Origin: Halovenus salina
GTDB taxonomy: Archaea; Halobacteriota; Halobacteria; Halobacteriales; Haloarculaceae
Assembly (NCBI RefSeq): GCF_026410925.1
Contig: NZ_CP112972.1
Location: 1,364,001 to 1,428,000 of the forward strand
Direction of reading: 5' to 3'
Length of the DNA: 64,000 bases
Positions 26,621 to 35,493 of the stretch are shown here, in pieces. A program made the position numbers and the translations under genes. Each line of letters starts with the position of its first letter. Positions within the stretch are counted from its first letter, which is position 1. The notes below the pieces were generated by a model. The model saw only the letters and a program-made list of their open reading frames with translations. It searched no databases and had not been told where the DNA came from.

Positions 26621-29600
26621 ATGACAGAGGACCGGACGATACTGCTCATCGGGAGTGGTCCGATACAGATTGGACAGGCGGCAGAGTTCGACTACTCAGG
26701 GGCACAGGCCTGTCGAGCGCTCCAGGAGGAGGGCGCACGCGTCGTGTTGGTGAACTCGAATCCGGCGACCATCATGACGGACCCGGATATGGCCGACGAG
26801 GTCTACATCGAGCCGATCAACACCGAGGCCATCGCCGAGATTATCAGAAAAGAGGAGCCAGACGGCGTCATCGCGGGTCTGGGCGGCCAGACCGGGCTGA
26901 ACGTCACCGCCGAACTCGCCGAGGAGGGGGTCTTGGAGGAGTACGGCGTCGAAGTCATGGGGACGCCACTGGATACCATCTACGCGACCGAGGACCGCGA
27001 CCAGTTCCGCCAGCGGATGGAGGCCATCGACGAGCCCGTCCCGGCCTCGGTCACCATCGAGTCGATGGACGAGGTCGAAGAGGCAGTCGACGCCGTCGGC
27101 GGCCTTCCGGTCATCATGCGGACGACCTACACGCTCGGGGGTGCCGGGTCGGGCGTTATCGGCGAGATGGACGAGCTCAAAGACGCCGTCAGGAAGGGGC
27201 TGACCCTCTCTCGGGACGACCGCGTGATGATTACCGAGTCCATCGACGGCTGGATCGAGCTCGAATACGAGGTGATGCGCGATGCCGACGACTCCTGTAT
27301 CATCATCTGTAACATGGAGAACATCGACCCGATGGGGATTCATACCGGCGAATCCGTCGTCGTCACACCCTCCCAGGTCATCCCCGACGACGGTCACCAG
27401 GAGATGCGCGACACCGCGCTGAAGGTCATCCGCGAACTGGGCATCCAGGGTGGCTGTAACATCCAGTTCGCCTGGCACGACGATGGGACGCCAGGCGGGG
27501 AGTACCGCGTCGTCGAGGTCAACCCCCGGGTGTCGCGCTCCTCGGCGCTGGCATCGAAGGCGACGGGCTACCCCATCGCCCGCGTCACCGCCAAGGTCGC
27601 ACTCGGCAAACGCCTCCACGAGATTGAAAACGAGATTACGGGCGAGACGACCGCAGCCTTCGAGCCCGCCATCGACTACGTCGTGACCAAGGTCCCGAGA
27701 TGGCCCAAAGACAAGTTCCCAGAGGTAGACTTCGAGCTCGGGCCGGCGATGAAATCGACCGGCGAGGCGATGGCCATCGGCCGAACCTTCGAAGAGTCGC
27801 TGCTCAAGGCGCTTCGCTCCTCAGAGTACGACCCGGCGGCAGACTGGAGCGAGATATCCGACGACGAACTCGAATCAGCGTTCCTCGAATCGCCGACGCC
27901 GGACCGGCCGTACGCGATGTTCGAGGCCTTCGAACGGGGCTACACCGTCGAGGAAGTCGTCGCGCTAACCGAGATTCGAGAGTGGTACGTCGAGCGCTAC
28001 AAACGCGTCGCGGAGGCCGCCAGCGCCGCGAGCGAGGGAGAGTTCGAGACGGCCGCGAACGTCGGCTTCACCGATCACGAGATCACCGCACTCGCCGGCG
28101 GTGAGTTCGACGACACCCACGCATCCTGGCTGCCGGATTCGCTTGACGACACCGTCGAAGAGAATCCCACGCCGGACGGCGGAACCGTCGCCTCGATCGA
28201 GAACGTGGCCGAACGTACGGTCGACCGCGACTTCAAGCTCGTCGACACCTGTGCCGGGGAGTTCGCCGCCTCGACGCCGTACTACTACTCGACGCGGGAC
28301 CCGGTTTCGACGCTCGACCGTGACGAGCTCAAGGTCGACCGCGAGGTCGAGAGTGTCGTCGTCGTCGGTGGCGGTCCAATCCGCATCGGCCAGGGCGTCG
28401 AGTTCGACTACTGTTCGGTCCACGCGATTCGCGCCCTCCGGGATATGGGCATCGAAGCCCACGTCGTCAACAACAACCCCGAGACCGTCTCGACGGATTA
28501 CGACACCTCCGACGGACTCTTCTTCGAGCCGGTCACGGCCGAGGAGGTCGCCGACATCATCGAGGCGACCGAGGCTGACGGCGTGATGGTCCAGTTCGGC
28601 GGCCAGACCAGTGTCGACATCGGAAACCCGCTCGAACAGGAGCTAGACCGGCGCGACCTCGACTGTGAGGTGCTTGGCACCTCTGTCGACGCGATGGACC
28701 TTGCCGAGGACCGCGATCGGTTCAACCGCTTGATGGACGGCCTCGGTATCGCACAGGCCGAGGGTGCGACCGCGACCAGCGAGGCCGAAGCCCTGGAGCT
28801 AGCCCACGACATCGGCTACCCCGTCCTGGTCCGTCCCTCCTACGTGCTCGGCGGCCGGGCAATGGAAGTCGTCTACAACGACGAGGACCTCAAAACATAC
28901 ATCGAGGAGGCTGTCCGGGTCTCCCCCGAGAAGCCGATTCTCATCGACGAGTTCCTCGCCGACGCTGTCGAGTTGGATGTCGACGCGGTCGCCGACGGCG
29001 AGAACGTCCTCATCGGCGGCGTGATGGAACACGTCGAAACCGCTGGCGTCCACTCCGGAGATTCGGCGTGTATGATTCCACCCCGCTCGCTCGGCCGGAA
29101 TGTGAACCGCCGTGTCCGGGAGGTTGTCGAGAACATCGCGCAGGCGCTGGATACAGTCGGCCTGTTGAACGTCCAGCTCGCGGTCAGAGACGGCGAGGTG
29201 TACGTCCTCGAAGCCAACCCCCGTTCCTCGCGGACAGTGCCGTTCGTTTCGAAGGCAACGGGCGTTCCGATTGCCAAGATTGCGGCGAAGGTGATGGCCG
29301 GCGCGACGCTCGAGGAACTCGACTACGAGGAACAGATTCCCGAGCAGGTGAGCGTCAAGGACGTGGTCTTGCCCTTCGACCGCCTGCCGGGGAGTGACCC
29401 GCGGCTCGGACCGGAGATGAAATCCACCGGCGAGGTGATGGGCACAGCAAAGACATTCGGCAAGGCCTACCAGAAAGCACAGATGGCACGCGGCCGCCCC
29501 ATTCCTGAAGGAGGAATCGCGCTGGTCGATCTGCCGGTCGTCGGGTTCACCGACTTCTTCGACGTACGAGAAGTCGATGACTTCGGGGGCCACGACGGTG

Positions 29601-30397
29601 TCACCGACGCGTTGCGGGCCGGCGATATCGACTTCGTCCTCACCCAGGACCGCGACGTGCTCGAAATCTGTGTCGAAGAGAACATCCCCTACTTCTCGAC
29701 AATCGAGAGCGCACAGGCCGGGCTAGAGGCGATTCGCCACGCCGACGAGCCAATCGACGTCGAGCCCGTCGACGACCGGCCGAAGCTCCAGGAGTACTGG
29801 GGCCAGCCTAAGACACGCGAAGACCTGCGCACACAGATAGAGGCGCTACGCAGCGTCGCTGATGCCGGCTATCTGACGGCGATGGCTGACGAGGGCGGCG
29901 ATCTCGCGGCCTTCGGTGATGCGCTGGATACGGTTGTCGAAACAATCGACAGCTCTGTCCTCCTGATGGAGGCCAGCGCCGGCGAGGGTGACGACCTCGA
30001 CGGCATCGCGGACAGACTGGCCAACCGTGGTTATGACGCCCGCCTCGCCGACGAGTTGCCAGACGCCGAGGGCCGGCCCGCCGAAGAGAAGCATGCCATC
30101 TACATGATGCTCTCGAAGTTCTCGATTCTGGTCGATTACGACTCCTCGCGTCGCCTCTCGGAGTACGAGACCGCAAAGGCACACAACAACGTCCTCGCCT
30201 ACCTCGTCCCCGCCGAGAGCGAGCGCCAGACGACACACATGATTGGCGGCCACGAGGACAGTAACCTCGACCACATCCGCAAGTTCGAGTTCGACGAGGA
30301 GCCGACCGAGGTGCTCGATAACGTCATCAGCTGGGCCGAGTCGGTCATCGAGCGTCGAAGGGAATCGACCCGCGACCGGCTTCCCTGGAGTCGCTAG
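26621..30397 (+). CDS. carB: Carbamoyl-phosphate synthase large subunit with C-terminal extension
   Basis: CarB makes carbamoyl phosphate from bicarbonate, ammonia and two ATP for pyrimidine and arginine synthesis, working with the glutaminase CarA (gene not in this window). The two halves each carry the pre-ATP-grasp start motif (GSGPIQIGQAAEFDYSG near residue 15; GGGPIRIGQGVEFDYCS near 585) and ATP-grasp segments such as RTTYTLGGAGSG and RPSYVLGGRAMEV. The usual family length is about 1070 residues. Here 1258 residues are encoded: after a reduced MGS-like regulatory domain, about 204 residues (1055-1258) form an unrecognised extra domain that contains ILVDYDSSRRLSEYETAKAH. Leaderless from the TATA box at 26590, with a palindrome upstream. 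Confidence 0.95.
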   Translation: MTEDRTILLIGSGPIQIGQAAEFDYSGAQACRALQEEGARVVLVNSNPATIMTDPDMADEVYIEPINTEAIAEIIRKEEPDGVIAGLGGQTGLNVTAELAEEGVLEEYGVEVMGTPLDTIYATEDRDQFRQRMEAIDEPVPASVTIESMDEVEEAVDAVGGLPVIMRTTYTLGGAGSGVIGEMDELKDAVRKGLTLSRDDRVMITESIDGWIELEYEVMRDADDSCIIICNMENIDPMGIHTGESVVVTPSQVIPDDGHQEMRDTALKVIRELGIQGGCNIQFAWHDDGTPGGEYRVVEVNPRVSRSSALASKATGYPIARVTAKVALGKRLHEIENEITGETTAAFEPAIDYVVTKVPRWPKDKFPEVDFELGPAMKSTGEAMAIGRTFEESLLKALRSSEYDPAADWSEISDDELESAFLESPTPDRPYAMFEAFERGYTVEEVVALTEIREWYVERYKRVAEAASAASEGEFETAANVGFTDHEITALAGGEFDDTHASWLPDSLDDTVEENPTPDGGTVASIENVAERTVDRDFKLVDTCAGEFAASTPYYYSTRDPVSTLDRDELKVDREVESVVVVGGGPIRIGQGVEFDYCSVHAIRALRDMGIEAHVVNNNPETVSTDYDTSDGLFFEPVTAEEVADIIEATEADGVMVQFGGQTSVDIGNPLEQELDRRDLDCEVLGTSVDAMDLAEDRDRFNRLMDGLGIAQAEGATATSEAEALELAHDIGYPVLVRPSYVLGGRAMEVVYNDEDLKTYIEEAVRVSPEKPILIDEFLADAVELDVDAVADGENVLIGGVMEHVETAGVHSGDSACMIPPRSLGRNVNRRVREVVENIAQALDTVGLLNVQLAVRDGEVYVLEANPRSSRTVPFVSKATGVPIAKIAAKVMAGATLEELDYEEQIPEQVSVKDVVLPFDRLPGSDPRLGPEMKSTGEVMGTAKTFGKAYQKAQMARGRPIPEGGIALVDLPVVGFTDFFDVREVDDFGGHDGVTDALRAGDIDFVLTQDRDVLEICVEENIPYFSTIESAQAGLEAIRHADEPIDVEPVDDRPKLQEYWGQPKTREDLRTQIEALRSVADAGYLTAMADEGGDLAAFGDALDTVVETIDSSVLLMEASAGEGDDLDGIADRLANRGYDARLADELPDAEGRPAEEKHAIYMMLSKFSILVDYDSSRRLSEYETAKAHNNVLAYLVPAESERQTTHMIGGHEDSNLDHIRKFEFDEEPTEVLDNVISWAESVIERRRESTRDRLPWSR

Positions 30398-30566
30398 ATT
30401 CTGCTCCCGAGAGGTTCGGGGAGCGGTGGTAAAAGGGGGATATTATTCTCACAGAACACATATTAGTTTAGTTCCTGACCTGTAAGGCACGTGGGCATTC
30501 GATAGAGAGGTACCCGTCGACAGAGTGCCCGAAAGCATTAGTCCGGACTCAGTCTAACAGTCAGTC

Positions 30567-30761
30567 ATGGAGGGCGCAGTTGGCTGGTACGCGGGCCTGC
30601 ACAAGTTCTACCGGATACTCGTTCTCGCAGCGGCCGGCGTTGGTGCGCTCGGTGTCGGTGCCGGAATGGCGACAGGGAACGGTGCCATCTTCGCTATCGG
30701 GCTTGCGTGGCTCCTTGGCGGACCTGCTGTCGTCAGCGTCGCATCTCGGCTCGACGAGTGA
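30567..30761 (+). CDS. Small two-helix membrane protein
   Basis: The 64-residue product is two hydrophobic helices (about 18-35 and 40-58) rich in Gly and Ala, preceded by an amphipathic start MEGAVGWYAGLHKFYR. It has no known family and no enzyme motif. The reading frame is compact, starts with ATG, and shows the haloarchaeal third-position GC bias, so I accept it as a small membrane protein gene. It stands alone between carB and a convergent gene. Confidence 0.55.
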   Translation: MEGAVGWYAGLHKFYRILVLAAAGVGALGVGAGMATGNGAIFAIGLAWLLGGPAVVSVASRLDE

Positions 30762-30832
30762 GTTACAGCCTACGGCGGTTCATGAGGAGAATCGACGCTG
30801 TCAGCCCCCTCGGGACCGAGGTTCAGCGCCGG

Positions 30833-31336
30833 TCACATCGGGCAGATATCGAGTTGCATCCGGGTGACAGTTCCGTCGTCGTTGACGGAGTCGACCCAGA
30901 GCCGAAACGGTTCGCTCGTGTTCCGTTCGACGACGACCCTGTCTCCGGTTGTCTCGGCTGGAATCGGTGTCCCGTCGGGTTGGTTGCCGGAGGCGTCGAG
31001 GAGTGCACCGGTGACGTTCAGCGATATCGCGACACGTGTGCCCGTGACCGACCCGTTGAACGTTGCCACCTCTGTGGGGTTGAGAACCTCTCGCTCGATT
31101 GCGTAGTCAGTGTCGTGGACGACCTGTGGGTCGCCCTCGAAGGAGTTACATTCGAACTCGCCAAGCGCGTCGACCGCTTCACCGCTAGGTCCGCCGGTGA
31201 GTGCGACAAACGTTCCAGCAATCCCGACGACAACCGCGATACCGCCTATGAGGAGAATCGACACCATCACCACGCGATATGCAATTGCGCTCGTTCTCCC
31301 ACTCTCGTCAGATGCTGTGTTGTCCCCGTCGGGCAT
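30833..31336 (-). CDS. Single-span membrane-anchored protein, unknown
   Basis: The 167-residue product (from ATG 31336) has a short polar start, one membrane helix (VVMVSILLIGGIAVVVGIAGTFVAL, about residues 21-45) and an extracytoplasmic domain with several N-x-S/T sequons (NGS, NVT, NTS) and two Cys (FECNSF and the C-terminal DICPM). The design matches type IV pilin-like or surface-anchored proteins of haloarchaea, but no signal peptidase III motif is obvious. An alternative in-frame ATG lies at 31351. Function unknown. Confidence 0.6.
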   Translation of the reverse strand: MPDGDNTASDESGRTSAIAYRVVMVSILLIGGIAVVVGIAGTFVALTGGPSGEAVDALGEFECNSFEGDPQVVHDTDYAIEREVLNPTEVATFNGSVTGTRVAISLNVTGALLDASGNQPDGTPIPAETTGDRVVVERNTSEPFRLWVDSVNDDGTVTRMQLDICPM

Positions 31337-31455
31337 CGAGGCGGATATCATCGTGTGTGAGTTAGCCCCTGCAGGTGAAATTGTCCGCGATCTGCTGTCG
31401 GCGAGACAGCCTTCCACGACTCGCCTGTGGAGGGCGGATACGGCAGATCAGGTCA

Positions 31456-32334
31456 TCAGTCGTCTGCCGGTACGGCGTCTCCTGTCGCGCCGTAGGACTC
31501 GCCACCGCTGATGATATCGACGTTTTTGACGGTGTAATTGATGACCAAAAACGAGAAGAGGTACTTGGCGACGAGGTCGAACGCGGAGTACCCCCAGGAC
31601 GTGATACCAACGTCGCTGATGATGCCAAGCCCCTCGTTCCCGACTGCCCACCAGACCGTGTACCCAATCCAGAGGACGACCGTCAGGTTGCGCAAGAGGT
31701 TGAATATCTCCGACGTGTTGGCGGTCTTTGCGTCTTCGGGCCACTCGACCAGCAGGATGTAGAAGACGACAAGCAGGAACGAACAGCTAATTGCGTACCA
31801 GAACCACCGGAAAAGGTAGCTCGACGTGGTCAGTGCGGCCGCGAGGCCGGTAATCATGATACCGACATCGAAGACGATAGCGGTGAAGATCTTCGTGAGG
31901 TTCGAGCCGGCAAGCAGGCCGAGTGACAGCAGGATAAACGGCGTCGAGAAGGCCCAGGTGAGATACCGACCCCAGAGACTGATTGTGCCATCTACTGTCG
32001 CGCCGCTGTGTTCCAGAGTTGTTGTTGCCGTATCGAGCGCGTGCCCGTCTGGTAGCTCGATAATGCTAATTGTCAGTCCGGAGGCAAGTCCAGAGTAGCT
32101 GACAATCGAGACAGCAGACACAGTCATCGCCGATACGATAACCAGTTGTGAGCGTGGGTCAGAGACGTTCCGGGCAAGGAACGCAAAAAGCAACAGCGTC
32201 AGGCCAGCAACTGCGATATTGACGTAGATAGATGTCCCAATTACTGGCTCGTTGAGGATGTGTTCGAACAGGTCTCCCTGCGTGACTGATATTGCTGTGT
32301 GCTCAACCGCCGCTGGAAGTTGTGCTAACAACAT
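31456..32334 (-). CDS. hop: Halorhodopsin (light-driven chloride pump)
   Basis: The 292-residue product is a seven-helix retinal protein that pumps Cl- inward with light. Numbering from ATG 32334, the retinal Schiff-base lysine is K257 in DLVAKYLFSF, with D253 as counter-ion partner. The chloride-pump signature lies in RYLTWAFSTPFILLSLGLL: R123, T126 (BR D85), S130 (BR T89) and S137 (BR D96). The first two residues are diagnostic of halorhodopsin; the third is Ser where Ala is usual. The helix E/F motifs (RWFWYAISC, SWGYS) are intact. ATG 32334 is chosen over longer frames because it gives N. pharaonis-like numbering. The gene is divergent from bat and has a candidate Bat site 38-51 bp upstream. 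Confidence 0.95.
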   Translation of the reverse strand: MLLAQLPAAVEHTAISVTQGDLFEHILNEPVIGTSIYVNIAVAGLTLLLFAFLARNVSDPRSQLVIVSAMTVSAVSIVSYSGLASGLTISIIELPDGHALDTATTTLEHSGATVDGTISLWGRYLTWAFSTPFILLSLGLLAGSNLTKIFTAIVFDVGIMITGLAAALTTSSYLFRWFWYAISCSFLLVVFYILLVEWPEDAKTANTSEIFNLLRNLTVVLWIGYTVWWAVGNEGLGIISDVGITSWGYSAFDLVAKYLFSFLVINYTVKNVDIISGGESYGATGDAVPADD

Positions 32335-32371
32335 ACATACACTGATTCGTGTGTTTGTCAAAGAATGTGGA

Positions 32372-32385
32372 ACCTGACTAGTCAG
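32372..32385 (-). promoter_or_regulatory. Candidate Bat upstream activating site before hop
   Basis: ACCTGACTAGTCAG includes the perfect palindrome CTGACTAGTCAG (32374-32385) and resembles the bop-type consensus ACCcnACTagTTnGG. It lies 38-51 bp before the hop ATG, directly upstream of a weak TATA region, as described for bop in Halobacterium. The match is inexact in its second half. Confidence 0.55.
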
Positions 32386-32530
32386 CATTTGAGTCAGAGA
32401 CCCGCTGCCGGCAGTGGGGCCAGATAGGCCGCTTCCGTACCGCAATGGCGAAACCGGGAATAGTATCCGTCAGCTGGATACCAGCCGGCGACGTCCCAGA
32501 AACCACAATACTCTGTCATATATGCCGAAT

Positions 32531-32537
32531 ACTTATT
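32531..32537 (+). promoter_or_regulatory. TATA box deciding the GTG start of bat
   Basis: ACTTATT is placed about 27 bp before the GTG at 32563. This supports a leaderless transcript and argues against the in-frame TTG at 32539, which would lie on top of the box. Confidence 0.6.
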
Positions 32538-32562
32538 CTTGATAAATCCCAACAATATATCT

Positions 32563-34590
32563 GTGACACGCACTCACATCCTCCTCGCAGACGCTGTTGG
32601 TGACGACAGGCAAACCGTAAGAGGGCTCGACGAAGCGGGATTTCAGGTCACTACGGTCGACAGCGCGACAGCGGCTCTGGCGAGCCTGTCCCGCGGGGAG
32701 TTCGACTGTCTCGTGAGCGCTCACGACCTCCCCGGTGACGACGGATTGTCGCTGTTCGAGGCAGTTCGTGCACTCGACGAGAAGGTGCCGTTTATCCTGT
32801 ACGCAGATGACGATTCACTGGCAGAGGAGGCCTTCTCTCTCGGGGTCGACCGCTTTGTGCACCGCGACACCGATCAGTCCGTCCCGCGACTCGTCGACGA
32901 GCTGACCGAGGTGACGACGTCAGCTCGTGACCTCCCACCACAGCGAGACATCTCGGGACACGAACCCGGACCCACTGAGGTCGTCCGGGCCATCGACAAG
33001 GCACCGGTCGGCATCAGCATCTGTGACCCATCGCTTCCGGATTACCCGCTGGTGTACGTCAACGACACGTGGCAAGAAGTAACCGGGTACTCACGCGAGG
33101 AGGCGCTCGGACGGAATCCACGCCTGCTCCAAGGCCCTGAAACCGATGACGAGGCGACTGAAGCAATCAGTGAAGCCATCGACAGCGGCAAGTCGGTCAC
33201 CACTGAGATTCGGAACTATCGACGGGACGGAACGCCGTTCTGGAACGAGCTGACGCTGTCGCCAGTGCGCGACGAGAGCAGCGAGCTTTCGCTGTACGTC
33301 GGCTTCCAGAACGACGTGACCGGTCGCCGGAACACGCGAGAGGTAGCCACCGAGCGTGCGGCGAAGCTGACCGATGAGAAACGCGCACTCCACAGGATTC
33401 TCAGTCGAATCAACGGGCTGTTAAACAATATCACACATATTCTCGTCGAGGAGAAACAACCACAGCTCATCGCGCAGCAAATCTGTGACGAAATTGCGTC
33501 CGAACGAGGGTACACCGGGAGCTGGTTCGGCTCACCTGGGGCGACCGGCGACGAACTCGAAATCGAAGCACAGGCCGGACTCAACGAGAACGTCGACTCA
33601 CCGCTCTCCCGCCAGTCGCTCCCAGATATTGTCGACGACGCAGTTGAGTCAGGAGAGTTGACACTCTGTCAGGCCGGGACTTGCGACGCCGAGTACCTCT
33701 CCCCTGGGACGGTCGACGCCAGGCGGTTGCTCGTCGTCCCGGTCGTCGACAGCAAGCAGACATACGGTGTTCTCGCTATCTACAGCGAGAGCATCGAAGC
33801 ACTCGACCGGCGTGAACAGCAGCTGTTCAACTCTATCGGGACGATGATAGCGAGCCGCCTGAACGCCATTCGGACCGCACAGATACTCACCGCCGACACC
33901 GTTATCGAACTCAAGATGGCGATTCATGACAACGCTTTCCCGGTTTCCGCGGTCGCAGGCACGCTGGGGGCCGACGTCGAGTACGTCGGCATGACAAGCG
34001 ACAGCGACGCGGGCACGTACGAGCTGTTCTTGTCTGTCCACGACTCTGTCGACCTCGGCGCGGTCGTCAAACTGGCATTCGTCCACGACGTTCGTGAGAT
34101 TTCCGCGACGGACAGTTCGCTGACGTTTGCTGTCACCGTCGGTTCGGGTGAGCCGTTCATCGAGTTGGCCGACCACGGAGCTTCTGTCACACAGGTCACT
34201 GCTGGCCCCGAGCGAGCAACGGTCGTGCTCGAACTCCCTCCAGAGCAGGATGTGCGCACCATCCTCGGTGTCCTCGAAGACCGGTACGCGGATGTCGAAC
34301 TCCGGTCACGCTACGAGCGAGACACCAAAGGCCAGACGGTAAACGAGTTCGCCTCTGCGGTCGACGAGCGTCTGACCGCCCGGCAGCGAGCCGCAGTCGA
34401 GGCGGCGTATATGAACGGCTACTTCGAATGGCCCCGCCCCACAGACGGGGCCGAAGTCGCGGACACGCTCGGAATCACGCGACAGACCTTCCACCAACAC
34501 CTCCGGGTCGCCGAGCAAAAGCTCGTCGACGCCTATATCGAACGATACGTCACCGCAGGTGGCGATACGGCACTCGCAGAGGAGCAGTGA
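32563..34590 (+). CDS. bat: Bacterioopsin activator-type regulator Bat
   Basis: Bat proteins activate opsin, carotenoid and brp genes in response to light or low oxygen. The 675-residue product has a receiver-like N terminus (about 1-115), a PAS/LOV-like domain (about 144-254), a GAF domain (about 280-440), the bacterioopsin-activator domain and a C-terminal HTH_10 (about 603-665: LTARQRAAVEAAY to ITRQTFHQHL). Two sensing sites are altered: the receiver phospho-Asp is Ala (VSAHDLPGDDG), and the LOV motif reads GRNPRLLQGPETD with Pro in place of the flavin-binding Cys. It is divergent from hop and followed by crtY and brp; candidate Bat sites lie before both transcription units. Confidence 0.9.
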   Translation: MTRTHILLADAVGDDRQTVRGLDEAGFQVTTVDSATAALASLSRGEFDCLVSAHDLPGDDGLSLFEAVRALDEKVPFILYADDDSLAEEAFSLGVDRFVHRDTDQSVPRLVDELTEVTTSARDLPPQRDISGHEPGPTEVVRAIDKAPVGISICDPSLPDYPLVYVNDTWQEVTGYSREEALGRNPRLLQGPETDDEATEAISEAIDSGKSVTTEIRNYRRDGTPFWNELTLSPVRDESSELSLYVGFQNDVTGRRNTREVATERAAKLTDEKRALHRILSRINGLLNNITHILVEEKQPQLIAQQICDEIASERGYTGSWFGSPGATGDELEIEAQAGLNENVDSPLSRQSLPDIVDDAVESGELTLCQAGTCDAEYLSPGTVDARRLLVVPVVDSKQTYGVLAIYSESIEALDRREQQLFNSIGTMIASRLNAIRTAQILTADTVIELKMAIHDNAFPVSAVAGTLGADVEYVGMTSDSDAGTYELFLSVHDSVDLGAVVKLAFVHDVREISATDSSLTFAVTVGSGEPFIELADHGASVTQVTAGPERATVVLELPPEQDVRTILGVLEDRYADVELRSRYERDTKGQTVNEFASAVDERLTARQRAAVEAAYMNGYFEWPRPTDGAEVADTLGITRQTFHQHLRVAEQKLVDAYIERYVTAGGDTALAEEQ

Positions 34591-34602
34591 CGACAGCCAG
34601 AC

Positions 34603-34617
34603 ACCTGACCAGTTTGG
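34603..34617 (+). promoter_or_regulatory. Candidate Bat upstream activating site before crtY-brp
   Basis: ACCTGACCAGTTTGG matches the bop-type consensus ACCcnACTagTTnGG at nearly all fixed positions. It lies between the bat stop and an AT-rich GTTATTGAT that can serve as the TATA box of the crtY-brp transcript. Confidence 0.55.
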
Positions 34618-34716
34618 GACGGTGTTATTGATACCATCGGCCGTATTATACTGTGGATAGGTCAGCTTGCCCCAATACGTTTGCCGACGGGCAGAGTGTG
34701 CCCAATATATCCCTCG

Positions 34717-35493
34717 ATGATACCACCTGAAACCTACTTTCAGTTCCATCTCGTATTCGTGCTCCCGGTGCTAGTACTACTTGTGGTGATTTCGTGGTAT
34801 CAGGGAACCCGTATGGACAGTCCGGCTGCCGTCGCTGGACTGGTCGTTATTCTCGCGCTCGCGCTTGGCTACACGACTCCCTGGGACAACCTACTCATTG
34901 AGGCCGGGGTCTGGTGGTACGGAGACGGTGTCGTCTGGGAGACACTCTGGGCCGCACCCGTCGGCGAATATCTGTTTTTCCTCGCACAGCCGACGGCGGG
35001 AGTGCTTTTTCTGTGCTTGCTCGATGTGCCGACAGATATGTCGCTGTCGCTCACCCTTCGGGAGCGTCTCGCCGGGCTGCTCGCTGGAATCGGTGTGAGT
35101 GTCGTTGGTGCCGTCTTGCTCGTCTCGGGCGATTCGTGGCGATACTTTGCCGCTATTCTCGCGTGGGCCGGCCCGGTTCTCGCCATCCAGTGGGCATTTG
35201 GCTGGACATACCTCTGGCACGTCCGTCGGCCGGTTGCGGTGGCAATCGCCGTCCCGACGCTGTATTTCTGGGTTGCCGACTGGGCTGCAATCTCGCTCGA
35301 CCTCTGGACGATTTCCGACACCTATACCCTCGGTATCGCCCCGTTCGGTTTCCCAGTGGAAGAGGCCCTGTTTTTTGTCGTGACAAATATCTTCGTCGTA
35401 CAGGGGTATGCCCTCTACTGCTGGCTCGTCGCACAGTGGCAAACGGTGGCAATTGTCGAGCTACCCGGCGTGACGGGCGAGCCAGGTGACTGA
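34717..35493 (+). CDS. crtY: Lycopene beta-cyclase, fused CrtYc/d type
   Basis: This enzyme closes both ends of lycopene to give beta-carotene, the precursor of retinal. The 258-residue product has about seven membrane helices and two copies of the lycopene cyclase half-domain: YTTPWDNLLI...VWWYG with PVGEYLFFLAQP in the first and FGFPVEEALFFVVTN in the second, so the heterodimeric CrtYc/CrtYd arrangement is fused into one chain. ATG 34717 is chosen because it starts directly at the first helix. The stop codon overlaps the brp ATG by 1 bp, so the two are translated together. A candidate Bat site lies upstream at 34603. Confidence 0.88.
   Translation: MIPPETYFQFHLVFVLPVLVLLVVISWYQGTRMDSPAAVAGLVVILALALGYTTPWDNLLIEAGVWWYGDGVVWETLWAAPVGEYLFFLAQPTAGVLFLCLLDVPTDMSLSLTLRERLAGLLAGIGVSVVGAVLLVSGDSWRYFAAILAWAGPVLAIQWAFGWTYLWHVRRPVAVAIAVPTLYFWVADWAAISLDLWTISDTYTLGIAPFGFPVEEALFFVVTNIFVVQGYALYCWLVAQWQTVAIVELPGVTGEPGD

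Noticed and set aside
32539-32562. TTG at 32539 as the start of bat
   Set aside because: It overlaps the probable TATA box, and the GTG at 32563 has leaderless spacing.
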